Shown here piece by piece: positions 24,061 through 35,198 of a stretch of 64,000 bases of DNA; within the stretch, counting starts at the first letter, position 1, and each line of letters begins with the position of its first letter. The stretch is from positions 1,488,001 to 1,552,000 of the forward strand of contig JANFAH010000012.1 of assembly GCA_024663395.1 (NCBI GenBank), written 5' to 3'. This DNA comes from Pisolithus tinctorius (taxonomy: Eukaryota; Basidiomycota; Agaricomycetes; Boletales; Pisolithaceae). The position numbers and the translations under genes were made by a program. The notes under the pieces are model-generated. The model was not told the origin of the DNA. It was given only the letters and a program-made list of their open reading frames with translations, and did no database searches.

Positions 24061-24408
24061 TGTAGGGAATGTAATTTCCCTACTAGGGGAATTGTTTTAT
24101 TTTGTTCATTTTATTTAGTTTTGATTCTAGGTGTTTTTTCTGCTAGTGGTACTTAAGAGTTTTGCATTTTGGTTGCTTAGTCAGCACTACCTAGTACTGG
24201 ATGTAGTTAGTTTTTTCTAAAACAATAGATGAGTTACCCCAAGATGAGAGATGAGTTCGAGCAGGTTGTTTCCCTGCACCCAGACAGCCTCAGAAGCCTT
24301 CAGACGACTATGAGGATCTTGCTAGGCTATAGAAGCCCCTTTTGGCCTACTCATTCCCCTCAGATCTCATCATTCCCCTCACTCATCCTCCTAAATCCTT
24401 TTCCTACA
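24061..24408 (+). repeat. right LTR of element A
   Basis: It matches 20329-20674. In the block GACGAG..CCCCGAGACGAGAGACGAG of the left copy, this copy reads GATGAG..CCCCAAGATGAGAGATGAG: four CpG sites have become TpG or CpA. Confidence 0.9.
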
Positions 24409-24450
24409 GCGCCAGTTTAAAAACATCGGTTGGCCCCTGCTTATGGTGAT

Positions 24451-24976
24451 TGTCATAGTCATGCCTTGACCCCGGCTGGACTCGGCCTTGCACTCACTCA
24501 GTCCAGCCTCAGCCTCGCCTGTCCCGCATCTCCAGTTGGTCTAGCGCGGTAGACACTGCTTTGCAGTGTCTGTCATTTCGGTTAGGTCCTGTCCCCGTTC
24601 CTGTCCCCGGTCCACCTGTCCCGGTCTCTGTTACCTTAGTCATGCATTACTAATACTTGTCTTACCAATCGTCTTAGCAATCCTTGCGAGACCGGCATTA
24701 CCGGTCTCCATACTATAGTTACTTCTAGTATATAAGCTCGTAGATACTTGGCCTGTAGACCTCAGTCTGAAATCAACTAAGTTAACCCTGATAACCCCGC
24801 CTCGGCCTCGGCCTCGGACTGAGACCCACGCAAGGGAATAGCGCTGTATCCTCAGTTGCTAAGTCCAACCAGTCCACCCATCTGTACCTTCGTCTTTACC
24901 CCTGACTCCGATCCCTCAGCCTCACGCCCGCTTCGGTCTCCGGTCTGGTCTCAACCCAGACACACCGTACTTGACA
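24451..24976 (+). repeat. left LTR of element B
   Basis: A 526-bp direct repeat of 31545-32070, TG..CA ended. It contains a TATATAAG box at about 24731 inside TAGTATATAAGCTCG, a likely promoter for the element RNA. Confidence 0.95.
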
Positions 24977-25014
24977 GTATTTCAGACTCTCCACTTGTGT
25001 GGGTCTAATACACC

Positions 25015-26406
25015 ATGGCAACCAAGACTCAATTTCAACCTCCCCGTGGCCGCTCTGCCACCAATCCCGACTCTGCCTCAGCCAGTGGGGCTTGCCGTGA
25101 AACAGCACTAGCTGCATTGGGCACCACTAGGCGCTCTCCAGATCCCGTTAGTCCCTTCAGGGGCTTCTCAGCCCGCACTTCTAATACCCCCACCCCACGT
25201 CGTCCCACTGCTCCCATCCCCGAGGGTGACCCTGGTGATGATGGGCCGGGTGACAATGATGATAATAACCCAGATAATGATGACCCCGGCAATGGTCCCG
25301 GCGATGATGGGCCTGGTGACGATAATCCGGATGAGGATGATCCGGAGGATGAACCGAACTTCCCAGACCCAGACACCGAACCCGCGGTCGCGGTCTTCGA
25401 CAGCCTCGCAAAGGCCATCAAGCTGTTGGCTCGCAATGCCCGTACTAGTCCTGAGTCCTCAAGCAGGACCAAGCTACGCAAGCCCGATACCTTTGATGGT
25501 ACTGACCCCAAGAAGCTTCGCGCATTCTTCATCCAGTGCAAACTTAACTTCCAAGACCGACCCCAGGCTTTTAGGACCAACTGCGCCAAGGTCATCTTCA
25601 CCCAGTCGTACCTCAAAGGCATGGCCTTAGAGTGGTTCAAGCCGGACTTACTCGGGCTTGATGACCCCGATGACCAGCCTCTCTGGATGGACTCCTGGCG
25701 GGAGTTCATCCTGGAGTTGCAAACCACCTTCGGCCCCCATGACCCAGTCGCTGACGCCGAAAGCCAACTCGACCATTTACATATGAAGGACAGTCAGCGC
25801 ATCAACAAATACGTAGTTGACTTCAATCGGCTTGCCTCGCAAGTCCAAGGCTACGGTGATGGTGCACTGTGCCATCATTTCTACTCCGGCCTCCCGGACT
25901 GAATCAAAGATGAGGTCTGCTGGGTTGGCAAACCCCGGACACTTCACGAGCTCTGCCACCTCGCCCAAGAAATAGATGCGTGCTATTGGGAGCACAAGGA
26001 AGAGGTCCAATGGGTGAGTAAGCACCAGAGCTCCTCCAATAGCAACAACAACAAGTCCGGCAGCTCCGGCAACAATAGTCAGCCCAAGACTGGTCAAGAT
26101 AAGTCCAAGACCAGCAGCAACAACAACACTGGTTCTACCCCTAAGCCGGCTTCATCAAAGCCAGGCAACAATAGTAACAGCAATTTGTCCAAGCCCGAGC
26201 CTAGCAAACTCGGCAAAGATGGAAAGCTTACCCCAGAAGAACGCAAGTGTCGCCTAGACGGAAACCTCTGCATGTTCTGCGGAGGGTCCAGTCACTTCGC
26301 TGACAAATGCCCTAAGAAAGCCGGAAAGGCCAAAGCTTGTGCTGCGGCCACCACCGAGGCCGCACCGGCCTTGGGCTCGGGTTCTACCCCTGAGACAAAA
26401 AAATAG
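25015..26406 (+). pseudogene. gag: Gag of element B, one in-frame TGA
   Basis: This would be the capsid protein. The start ATG is in the context CACCATGGC. An Asp/Pro-rich acidic repeat region lies at about residues 70-120, followed by a retrotransposon gag domain (KPDTFDGTDPKKLRAFFIQC onward). A low-complexity Asn/Ser/Lys stretch precedes a CX2CX4HX4C-type knuckle, CMFCGGSSHFADKC (about 26271-26312). The frame is open for 463 codons apart from TGA at 25900-25902, where CGA would give LPDRIKDE. It ends in AAA AAA TAG at the frameshift site. Pol follows in the -1 frame. Confidence 0.9.
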
Positions 26407-26461
26407 GTAGCAGCTCCCAGGACTCCGCACAATCTGGGAGCTGCGTTGACTCCAGTTGTGC
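26397..26461 (+). promoter_or_regulatory. -1 ribosomal frameshift signal with predicted H-type pseudoknot
   Basis: The slippery heptamer A AAA AAA occupies 26397-26403, in the gag frame immediately before the gag TAG stop (26404-26406). After a 6-nt spacer, GCAGCTCCCAG (26410-26420) pairs perfectly over 11 bp with CTGGGAGCTGC (26434-26444). In the loop, GCACAA (26427-26432) is complementary to TTGTGC (26456-26461), which would complete a pseudoknot. Slipping back one base joins gag to the pol frame, which is open across this point. The arrangement matches classic gag-pol frameshift sites. Confidence 0.85.
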
Positions 26462-29400
26462 AAACTTGGAGGCTCGTCTCAACGTGTCTGCTCTTTCCAG
26501 TCCGAACTCCTTGACCCTGTATGTCACTATAGAAAACCCAGAAATACCTCGGCTTCGTACTTTAGTGGACTCCGGTTCCACCCATTGTTTTATAGATAAT
26601 CAGTTTGTTAATCAACACTCGTTTACCCCTTACTCGGTCTCACCAATCCGACTCCGGCTCTTCGATGGAATGTCCACCTTCACTATAACCCAGGCAGTAG
26701 ATGTCATTATCCGCTTCGCATCTGGCGATGTCACCCCAGTAACCCTGTTTTTAGCCCCGTTGGATTCTGAGTGTAAGATAGTTCTCGGACATGACTGGCT
26801 CACCCGCTACAATCCGTTGATTGATTGGGTACTGAGTAGTCTAACATTCCGGACTCCTGCACAAGGAATGCCAACCCCGTCGACACCCCCTGTAAGCCCG
26901 GTCTCTACTGGCCTTCCTGACCCCGGTCCTAGTGACCAACCCGGCCTCGTGCCATCTGTACCAGTCTCTGACTCTCCGACTCGCACCCCTCTGAAGGCCC
27001 CTCTGGTTTCCCTAATCAATGCAGCCGCTTTTGTGCACACCTGCAAACTAGAAGGGTCCATCCAATTCCAACTTCAGCTCCGCCCCTTGGACTCAGCTCA
27101 AGCCCGATCGGCCTTGGCCTCCCCTCCTCCGGCCTTACCCAATGTACTGGAAGAGTACCACGACTTCGCTGATGTATTCAGCAAGGCCAAGGCCTCAGCA
27201 CTCCCACCACACTGGGAATATGATCTGAAGATAGAGCTCAAAGAAGGAACAACCCTGCCCCTCGGCACCATCTACTCGCTGTCCCCGGTTGAGCTCCAAG
27301 CTCTCCAGACTTTCATCGATGAAAACCTTACTACCGGATTCATTCGGCCTACATCCTCCCCTTATGCTGCACTGGTCCTCTTTGTCAAAAAGAAGGACGG
27401 CTCCCTCCAGCTTTGTGTAGACTTCCGCAGCCTCAACAAAATCACTAAGAAAGACCGCTACCCACTCCCGCTCATCTCCGACCTCTTGGATTCACCGAGC
27501 CGAGCCAAAATCTATACTAAGATTGATCTCCGGCATGCCTACCATCTCGTCCGGATTGCTCCGGGCGATGAATGGAAGACCGCATTCCGGACTCGGTATG
27601 GATCCTACGAGTGGTTAGTGATGCCTTTCGGCCTCACCAATGCCCCGGCCACCTTCCAGCGCTTCGTCAACACCATCTTCACGGATATGTTAGATGTCTG
27701 CATAGTCGTCTACTTAGATGACATCTTAATCTACTCTGGAGATAAGGAGTCTCACAAGCAGCATGTCCGAGAAGTCCTCCGCTGGCTTTGGCTTCACAGC
27801 CTTTATGCGAAGCCGGAGAAATGCGAGTTCCACTCGGACTTGGTCGAATACCTCGGATTCCACCTATCCCCTGCTGGCCTCACGATGTCCAAGGAAAAGG
27901 TCCAGACCATCTGCGACTGGCCTGAGCCTCGCAAGGTCAAGGATGTTCAATCCTTCCTCGGCTTCGCCAATTTCTACTGCTGCTTTATCTTTAATTACTC
28001 GGACATTGTCGTACCGCTGACTCGGCTTACCCGCAAGGGGGCTCCTTGGAACTTCTCTGAGGAGTGCCACCAGTCATTCAACAACCTCAAGGCCGCCTTC
28101 ACCACTGCACCGGTCTTAACTCATTTCATCCCCGGGGTTCCTATCACCGTCGAGACTGATGCTTCAGACTATGCCATTGCTGGCATCCTCTCTATCACCT
28201 GCAGCGATGGCCAAATACATCTGGTCGCTTTCTACTCGCAGACTCTGATGGCCCCGGAGTTGAATTATGATACCCACGATAAGGAACTGCTTGCAATCTT
28301 TGAAGCATTCCGGACCTGGCGCCATTACCTTGAGGGCTCGGCCTCACCAGTCGACGTTGTTACCCACCACAAGAATCTCGAGTACTTCTCTACCTCCAAA
28401 GTACTCACCCGCCACCAAGCTCGCTGGTCTGAATTCCTTTCGCAATTCAATATGATCATCAGATTCAGGCCCAGTAAGCTCGGAGCTAAGCCCAATGCCC
28501 TAACTAGATGATGGGACGTCTACCCCAAAGAGGGGGATAGCGGCTACACCCAAGTGAACCCGCAAAACCTGAGACCAGTTTTCACCCAGGAGCAGCTAGC
28601 GGTCTCCCTTCATGCAACTTACCTAGAGTACCCGGTCTTACGAGCAGTTGCCTTAATGGATGTCGAGAAGCTTCATAATGATATCCTGACCGCACTGCCA
28701 GATGACCCAGTCTCACAAATCCGCCTGTCCGACATATCAGATCCCCGGTGGTCAGTAGATGATACTGGCTTCCTTTGGCTTGATGGAAGGATCTACGTGC
28801 CGGACTCAAATGACCTCCGCCTTAGGGTCTTGCGCCTCAAGCATGACCACCCTCTGTCCGGCCACTTCGGCCAAAACCGCACTTTAGAACTCATACGGTG
28901 TGAGTATACCTGGCCCGGCCTCAGGACCTTCATCAAGGACTATGTCCGGTCTTGCACGGCCTGTGCTTGGGCTAAGGTTCCCTGCCATCGGCCTTACGGC
29001 CTCCTCAAGCAGCTTCTGGTGCCAGAGAAACTGTGGAATTCCATCTCTATGGATTTCATCAAGCAGCTCCTGGCCTCAACCAGCTTCATGGCCATCCTCA
29101 TAGTAGTTGACTGGCTTTCCAAGCAGGCCATATTCATCCCCACCCACGACACTATCACAGCCCCAGAACTCACCAAACTATTCCTACTCCATGTCTTTTC
29201 GAAGCACGGAGTACCAGCCCATGTAACCTCAGACCGAGGCTCGGAGTTCGTCTCCCACTTCTTCCGGTCACTCGGTAAGGCCCTAGATATGCGCTTACAT
29301 TTCACCTTGGGCTACCACCCCGAAGGTGATGGCCAGACCAAGCGGACTAACCAAACTCTTGAGCAATACCTCTGAGTATACTGCAACTACCAGCAGGATA

Positions 29401-30122
29401 ATTGGGCCGACCTACTACCTTTGGCCGAGTTCGCTTACAACAATGCCCCTAGCGCTACTACCGGTGTTTCACCCTTCTTCACTAATAAGGGCTATCACCC
29501 TAACATCTCAGTGTACCCGGAGTGCGATCTCACCTCCGCTCGTGCTCGTGACTATGCAGTCGACTTAGACTCACTGCATCAATACCTACAGGAGGAAATG
29601 ACCCTTGCACAACAGCGCTACCAAGGACCAGCCAATGCCAAATGCATGCTGGCTCCGGACTTCAAGGTCGGTGACCAGGTATATGTCAAAGCCAAATACT
29701 TCTGGTCTACTCAGCCTTCCAAGAAGCTCTCGGAGAAGAATCTTGGACCATATCTGGTCATAGCTCAGGCTGGTACCCACTCTTTCACACTGCGCCTGCC
29801 AGACTCAATGTGCGCGGTGCACCCAGTCTTCCATGTTTCCCAACTCGAGCTGGCCGTCCCTAATACCATCCTGAACCGGACTCAACCACCACCTCCACCA
29901 GTTGAAGTCGATGGTGATCTAGAGTTCGAGGTAGTGGAAATCCTCGACTCTAAGGTCGACCGGCATTGCCGGTGTTGGCTTCAGTACTTAGTCCGGTGGA
30001 CCAGCTACGAGGGGACCGATGAAGAGACCACTTGGGTACTTGCTACAGAGCTCGACAATGCCTCTGAACTCATACAAGAGTTTCACTCCAGCTACCCCGG
30101 TAAACCCAGCCCGTACCAATGA
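26403..30122 (+). pseudogene. pol: Pol polyprotein of element B (PR-RT-RNaseH-IN-chromodomain), two TGA stops
   Basis: It is reached by -1 frameshifting at 26397-26403. The domains in order are aspartic protease (LVDSGSTHCFID), reverse transcriptase with YLDDILIYS (about 27710-27737), RNase H (TDASDYAIAG), integrase HHCC zinc module (H..H ... CTAC near 28955), integrase core, and a C-terminal chromodomain (about 29930-30085: FEVVEILDSK, YLVRWTSY, TTWVL). TGA codons at 28509-28511 and 29373-29375 sit where CGA would restore arginine, and the frame continues unchanged after each. In the integrase core the usual catalytic Glu of GQTER is Lys (AAG at 29340-29342), so the enzyme is doubly disabled. 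The natural stop is at 30120-30122. Confidence 0.92.
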
Positions 30123-30309
30123 GGACCGGTCTCAACCGGCCTCAGTTTCTTTTCTGTTTTCTATCGGTATCTAGTTTTCTCTGATCTCTTACTTACTTTG
30201 TTTTCTTTTCTTGTTTGCTCTCACTTACTATACAAGACCGAGACCGGACGCTGGACACCGGACACATGACATTCGCAGGGGAAAGCAACAAAAACACTAC
30301 ACTACCAGT

Positions 30310-31407
30310 CTACTCGGCCTCGGCCATACTTTCATCTTCCCCTCCGGATTCCTCCTCTTCATCCTCGCTGTGAGTCTTCAACCACCCTGCTTCCTCGCGC
30401 AACTCGTCGGAGTCGAGCTCGGACGAGCCTGAGTCCGAAGGGGACATGGCCATCCCGAAGCTGTAGGACTTGTCGAGCATCGCCTCGAGCGCATCGGCGA
30501 TCCTGCCAGAATTTTCGGCCACGGCCTCATGAGCCTCGAAGAGGCCTGCCAAGTTGTTGGCGATGAGCCCTGCGACGTCGATAAGCCGCTCGAGCTTATC
30601 CTCTAAGCCTGGGAACCCACCTGCTCCAGCCTTCCTCGCCCCACTCCCACCAACCTCGGGTTCGTTGATCTCCAGCACCTCGGTTGGTTTCGACTTCACC
30701 CTCTTCTTTTGGCTCGGCCCGGGCTTGGGCGTCCCATCGTCAGCCTTCCTCTTCTTCCCTTTGTCGGCCTTGGAGGCGACCTTGGGACCGGCCTCGGAGT
30801 CCTTCCCGTCTCCAGGCCACCAGCATTTGCCCTTCGACTGATTGCAATGGACACAGGCTACCCGTTTTTTGTTGCTGTCCACGAGGAATTCGCAGATGAC
30901 TTGGGCCTGGGCGCAGCGCATGCAGCTAAAAAGGAATGTCAAGAGAGAGGTACACACAAGATGGGGGAATACTCACCTGGGGTCCATAACTACCTTTTTT
31001 ACTTCGCCGGCCTCGCTACCACCGGCCCCGGCTTCGTCACCCTTCCCAGCCTCGGCCTTGCGTCTTCACTCGGCCTCCCTTTCCTCCTCGGCCTTGCGTC
31101 TCTCTTCGTCCTCGCACACCCTTTGCTCCTTGGCCTCCTGTGCCACCCTCTCGACCTTCTCCCTCTCGGCCCTCTCGGCCTCGGCTTGCTCCCTCGCCAC
31201 CCTCTCGGCCTCAAGCCGAGCCTGCTCCTCGCGCCGGGCTTGTTCAGCCACCTTTCGTCTCTTTCTCTCCTTGGCCTTTGCTCTCATCATCTCCTCCTTG
31301 TTGTTGGTGTCATATCGGATGGCATCATCCGATACCTGGGACCAGTCGATGACGACCCGGCCTTCATCGTTGTTGCCAGTCGTGCTGATCGGCCTCGAGT
31401 CAGACAT
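30310..31407 (-). pseudogene. antisense two-exon gene with Zn2Cys6-like cysteine cluster, inside element B
   Basis: It lies between pol and the right LTR, on the strand opposite to the element genes. The start ATG (MSDSRPISTT) is at 31407. Exon 1 (31407-30977) encodes an acidic segment and a long Glu/Arg/Lys/Ala-rich predicted coiled coil. Intron 30926-30976 (51 nt, GTGAGT..TTTTAG) is in phase. Exon 2 (30925-30310) opens with the pattern CX2CX6CX12CX2CX6C, compatible with a fungal binuclear zinc cluster. It continues with a basic stretch, a helical segment and a Ser/Asp/Glu-rich end. A single TGA at 31066-31068 interrupts exon 1 where CGA would give Arg. The role is unknown; a DNA-binding regulator of the element is one possibility. 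Confidence 0.75.
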
Positions 31408-31531
31408 AATGAAGAGGATGAGAATGAAAGATGCAAAGGGCTTAGCGAGCCACAAGTATCAATTTTTCGAACTCAGCCAACTTTTGAACTCAGCCCACCA
31501 CTCTCACAGGGGTCTCATGGGTTCGACCCCT

Positions 31532-31541
31532 AAGAGGGGGA
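31532..31541 (+). promoter_or_regulatory. polypurine tract of element B
   Basis: AAGAGGGGGA lies just upstream of the right LTR at 31545, the expected position for the plus-strand primer in reverse transcription. Confidence 0.75.
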
Positions 31542-31544
31542 TAC

Positions 31545-32070
31545 TGTCATAGTCATGCCTCGACCCCGGCTGGACTTGGCCTCGCACTCACTCAGTCTGG
31601 CCTCGGCCTCGCCTGTCCCACATCTCCAGTTGGTCTAGCGCGGTAGACACTGCTTTGCAGTGTCTGTCATTTCGGTTAGGTCCTGTCCCCGGTCCTGTCC
31701 CCAGTCCACCTGTCCCGGTCTCCATTACCTTAGTCATGCATTACTAATACTTGTCTTACCAATCGTCTTAGCAATCCTTGCGAGACTGGCATTACCGGTC
31801 TCCATACTATAGTTACTTCTAGTATATAAGCTCGTAGATACTCGGCCTGTAGACCTCAGTCTGAAATCAACTAAGTTAACCCTGATAACCCCGCCTCGGC
31901 CTCGGACTCAGACTGAGACCCACACAAGGGAATAGCGCTGTATCCTCAGTCGCTAAGTCCAACCAGTCCACCCATCTGTACCTTCGTCTTTACCCCTGAC
32001 TCCGATCCCTTGGCCTCGCGCCCACTTCGGTCTCCAGTCCGGTCTCAACCCGGACACACCATACTTGACA
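31545..32070 (+). repeat. right LTR of element B
   Basis: A 526-bp partner of 24451-24976. Most differences are C/T or G/A exchanges, many at CpG in one of the two copies. Confidence 0.95.
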
Positions 32071-32075
32071 GTGAT

Positions 32076-32879
32076 GGAGTTGCTGTTTCCAAATGACCAA
32101 GCCCATGGTATGTGCGCCTACCATCCTACGACTTCTGTGGCATTCGTATCTGGCGCCAGTGGTCCTGGCCTCTCCATAAACCCATCTAGCCATACCTCCA
32201 GTGATCCAGTGATGACCCCATCCACATCCTCCGCCACTTTACAGTTCATTACTCCTCAGGTTGGAAGCTCCGCTGGCATCATTGAAGATGATGCGATCGA
32301 TCAAATGTCCATCAACAAGGTAGCTCCTGCTAACAGAATGAACGTGCAGTCCCAGCTATTTTCAATGCAATTTAATCCACCCATGCCGACTCTCACTTCC
32401 CCTATGACGTTACTTAGCTCATATCCCCCCTCAACTACCAGCTCTATGCCATCAAGTAGGAAGCATACACATGCGGATGCCAACCCTGCTTCACCCTCTG
32501 CTGAAATTCCATCGGTGCAAGCTGTGCTCCAGTCGCTCTCTATCAAGGACAATGCAGAATGCTCTTCAAAGAAGTCGAAGAAGAGCAAAGAAACGTCCAC
32601 ACCTGCTTTACTCATCAGTGTACAGGGTTCCCTTTCATACCTTGGGTCTGTTATCAGTTCATCATCTGCAGTTGCCACACAGCAAAGGCATACTGAGCAT
32701 ATGCACGGCGAGATGATGACCTTCCCCTGTTAGCTAAGACAGCCCTGATGGAAGCGTTCCATATGGATGGGGGGGCAATCGATTTATACCTCATGTTGGA
32801 TGATAAAACCCTTTGTAGAAACTGGATTCAGACTTGTCTTCGTAACCAGAAACTCATTCCAGATGACCTTGTGTTGTAG
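32076..32879 (+). pseudogene. probable PIF/Harbinger partner-gene remnant split by elements A and B
   Basis: Removing element B and one GTGAT copy joins 24412-24450 to 32076. Also removing element A joins 20328, giving a continuous frame across both sites (NAMRQFKNIGWPLLMVMELL). That motif resembles the segment after the Myb/SANT-like domain in Harbinger partner proteins, which help the transposase bind DNA. The frame then runs through a low-complexity Ser/Pro/Thr region and a basic KKSKKSKE stretch to a stop at 32731-32733. A further open piece reaches 32879 and may be the last exon. The Myb domain itself is not recognisable upstream of 20328. The family call rests on this motif and the adjacent Harbinger transposase, so it is tentative. 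Confidence 0.5.
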
Positions 32880-33002
32880 TACCTCCATCATGTTTGTATC
32901 CCTGCTCGCAATTTATCTGACCTGGTGTTTTGTTATGCAAAGGATGATCCAGAGATATTCATTTAGAAAGTGAGAAAAGTGTACATAAAACAATCTCTAC
33001 GA

Positions 33003-34359
33003 TCAAGTTTGCCCTCGCTTCTGCAGATACTCCTGGTAGTCGTGCCACATTGCCTCAGCAATAGAATCATGCAACGCCCTGGCTGATAATTCTTGAGGGT
33101 CGTTGTCTCCCTTGTCATCCCCTGATAGCATGCTTTCTTCTTGCTCGATGTCACCAACTTCCCCAGTACCCCCATCACCTCCACTATCCCCCTCCAGCAT
33201 TTCTCCATCAGCGTCTGGATCCCATTTGTGTGACATAATTAAATTGTGGATAACACATAGGGCAACAGGAATGAGTGCCTGGATCTCAATAGGATATTCT
33301 GGAGGGAGAAGAAGAATTCGGAAATGACACTTGATGACACCAAAGATTTGTTTGACAACATTCTGTGCAGACGAGTGACGCAAATTGAAAAGCTCTTCTT
33401 TGTTTGCAGGCCTGTAAAATGGGAAGTAAATGGATATCAATCACACAATAAATGCATACCTTAATGATGCTTGTCGCCACTCTGCCAGGTGATAGCGTGT
33501 GTGGCGGTAAGGTATGAGGACTCCTTCTGACAATGGGAAACCAGCGTCGCCAAGGAGATACTTTCCTTGGGGAATATCAAGGCTTGATGCGCACGCTTCC
33601 TGGAAAATTCATGCATCCGTAGCCGAACCCTCCCAGCCAGTCAATACATAAGTGAAATTCATGCCAAAGTCACAGGCAAACATGCAATTCTGGGACATGG
33701 TGCCCTTTCGGTTGTGGTATGCGGCGTGGTCATGAAGTGGCAGGGAAGCAGGAATATGACTGCCATCGATGGCACTGATCGCATCCTTGAAGTATGGCCA
33801 GAACCTATGACTCCGCATGATTTTTGGGTGGACAGTAGTAGTTGAAGAAGCGAATGGGAGTGATACATGCTTTGAATAGAAGGGTTCAGAAGCAAAGATT
33901 GTAACCATTTTGCAGAAGTATCTAAGTATGGATGCTGTTAGAAATGAGTGCAGAAAAGCAAATCAAAACATACCTCGAGATTGTATCATTGGATCTCTGA
34001 AAACGTTCTCCAACATGTCTGATTGGTAGGCCAGTGACACATGTATACAAAAAAATTGCGAGCTGTTCTTCAAGAGAGGTGTGCTTTGAGGCTTGGTAGC
34101 CATGGTTGCAGAGTTCGAGAGTAATTTCTTTGAATGTGTGTACGCTCATACCTAACTTGCAACATATACAGTCTGGGTGACCAAGGATCAGTTCAACCAA
34201 CCAAGCCTCTCCAGAAAGCACAGATGTGTGGTATGGCTGTATATTCTTAGGGATCTCTCCAGAGAGGAGATTGACCATTAGTTTGGTAAGAATCTGGACA
34301 ATGACAAGGACCTTCTCTCATATGAGCTCTCACGATTGATGTGCTTCTTCATCGTCCAT
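33003..34359 (-). pseudogene. PIF/Harbinger DDE transposase, three exons, with TGA stops
   Basis: This is the transposase of a PIF/Harbinger element. My model has exons 34359-33974, 33921-33460 and 33411-33003, with GT..AG introns of 52 and 48 nt in phase. Conserved blocks are LEEQLAIFLY, HVGERFQRSNDTISRY (a helix-turn-helix-like region), the first catalytic Asp in AISAIDGSHI, NRKG..SQNCMFACDF, GWEGSATDA, the second Asp in YLLGDAGFPL, and the final region with RLL-type helices and an acidic C-terminus. TGA codons at 33609-33611 and two near the N-terminus (between 34332 and 34320) replace codons where CGA would give Arg. The N-terminal start (34359) depends on reading through those two; otherwise M at 34278. 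Confidence 0.85.
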
Positions 34360-35198
34360 GGCTGCGTGCCGAGCATTGATCAGCAATATGAGCACAATAT
34401 GAGCATCGCAGCTGGCAGTCAACTTTCAATTTCCAACCATTCTTACTAATCACCCAATATATCTCTGTAGAATTGTCAAAGAGTGTAGCGAGACTACACG
34501 AGCATACTGTATGGACTCTTAGCCCCCATTCAACCGACTCCAGTCCATGCGCAGGGCACAAGAAAGGTAAATCTGGCTCTGGATGTCTTCCCATTCTAAG
34601 CCATTGACTTCTTCCGACTATCCACATTCTTGCAAGTCCCCTGTCTCCACCTCCTTCTCAACCCAATTTAATTGTAAATGCCATCGCTACAGGTACTTCT
34701 TCACTGCTCACATCTCCCTTATACAATGTGCCACCAACTGCCTTGTCAGTGAACTGACTTCCAGAACCTCTCCAAGCTCGACGCAGCCAACAATGGCAAC
34801 ATGGCCAGTACGCTATTACATCAGCAAAACACAAAAATGTGTTAGTAACTCATAGCTGCCCATAGTATTTGCACAATTCCATATTAGTCCAAAGCAATGT
34901 CAAGCATCCTAGCAACTCATAGTGCCAGAGTAGACTACACCAGACTTGCCCAAAGTAGTGGCCAGCATCCAAGCAACTCATAGCACCTGAGTAAGCCACA
35001 CCAGTGATACCAGCAATCCAAAGACCAATAGCTACCTAGCATACAAGGGAACAGACACACCTAGCTAATACAGCAACCTAGATTCCCACTGTAGTAGAGA
35101 ACTTGGTAGATCTAACTTCATTCCTATGCATGAAGGCAACAACACACAAACATAACATACAGCATTTTTCGATAAGTACAGGAAAGTAATGGATAGTA
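34360..35198. other. no recognisable gene
   Basis: All frames are interrupted. From 34850 to 35050 there are loose repeats of CATCCTAGCAACTCATAG(C/T) and CACACCAG. The Harbinger element probably ends in this stretch, but I could not pair terminal inverted repeats. Confidence 0.35.

Larger units (their letters stand above)
20329..24408 (+). mobile_element. element A: gag-only LTR retrotransposon (non-autonomous)
   Basis: The element is flanked by LTRs of 346 and 348 bp (20329-20674 and 24061-24408), both starting TGTAGGGAATG and ending CCTACA. The 4-bp sequence GCGC borders it on both sides (20325-20328 and 24409-24412) and is probably the target duplication. A tRNA-type primer binding site starts at 20677 (TGGAGCCCACCGTGAGGG). 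The only open gene is gag; there is no protease, reverse transcriptase, RNase H or integrase. The space from 22263 to 24060 is a diverged tandem array. It must depend on pol from another element. The LTRs differ at roughly 20 positions plus an indel by my hand count. Confidence 0.9.
24451..32070 (+). mobile_element. element B: full-length Ty3/gypsy chromovirus
   Basis: Identical-length LTRs (24451-24976 and 31545-32070, 526 bp each) start TGTCATAG and end TTGACA. A perfect 5-bp target duplication GTGAT flanks them (24446-24450 and 32071-32075). In order the element has gag, a -1 frameshift signal, protease, reverse transcriptase, RNase H, integrase and chromodomain, then an antisense gene, a polypurine tract at 31532-31541 and the right LTR. 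The coding frames are complete except for three TGA codons. The LTRs differ at about 25 positions by hand count, 23 of them transitions. I could not identify a TGG-type primer binding site after the left LTR. Confidence 0.95.

Noticed and set aside
25900..25902. TGA codons as selenocysteine or recoded tryptophan
   Set aside because: TGA stops appear only in element genes and at places where CGA gives Arg. Intact genes nearby do not use it, so recoding is not needed.
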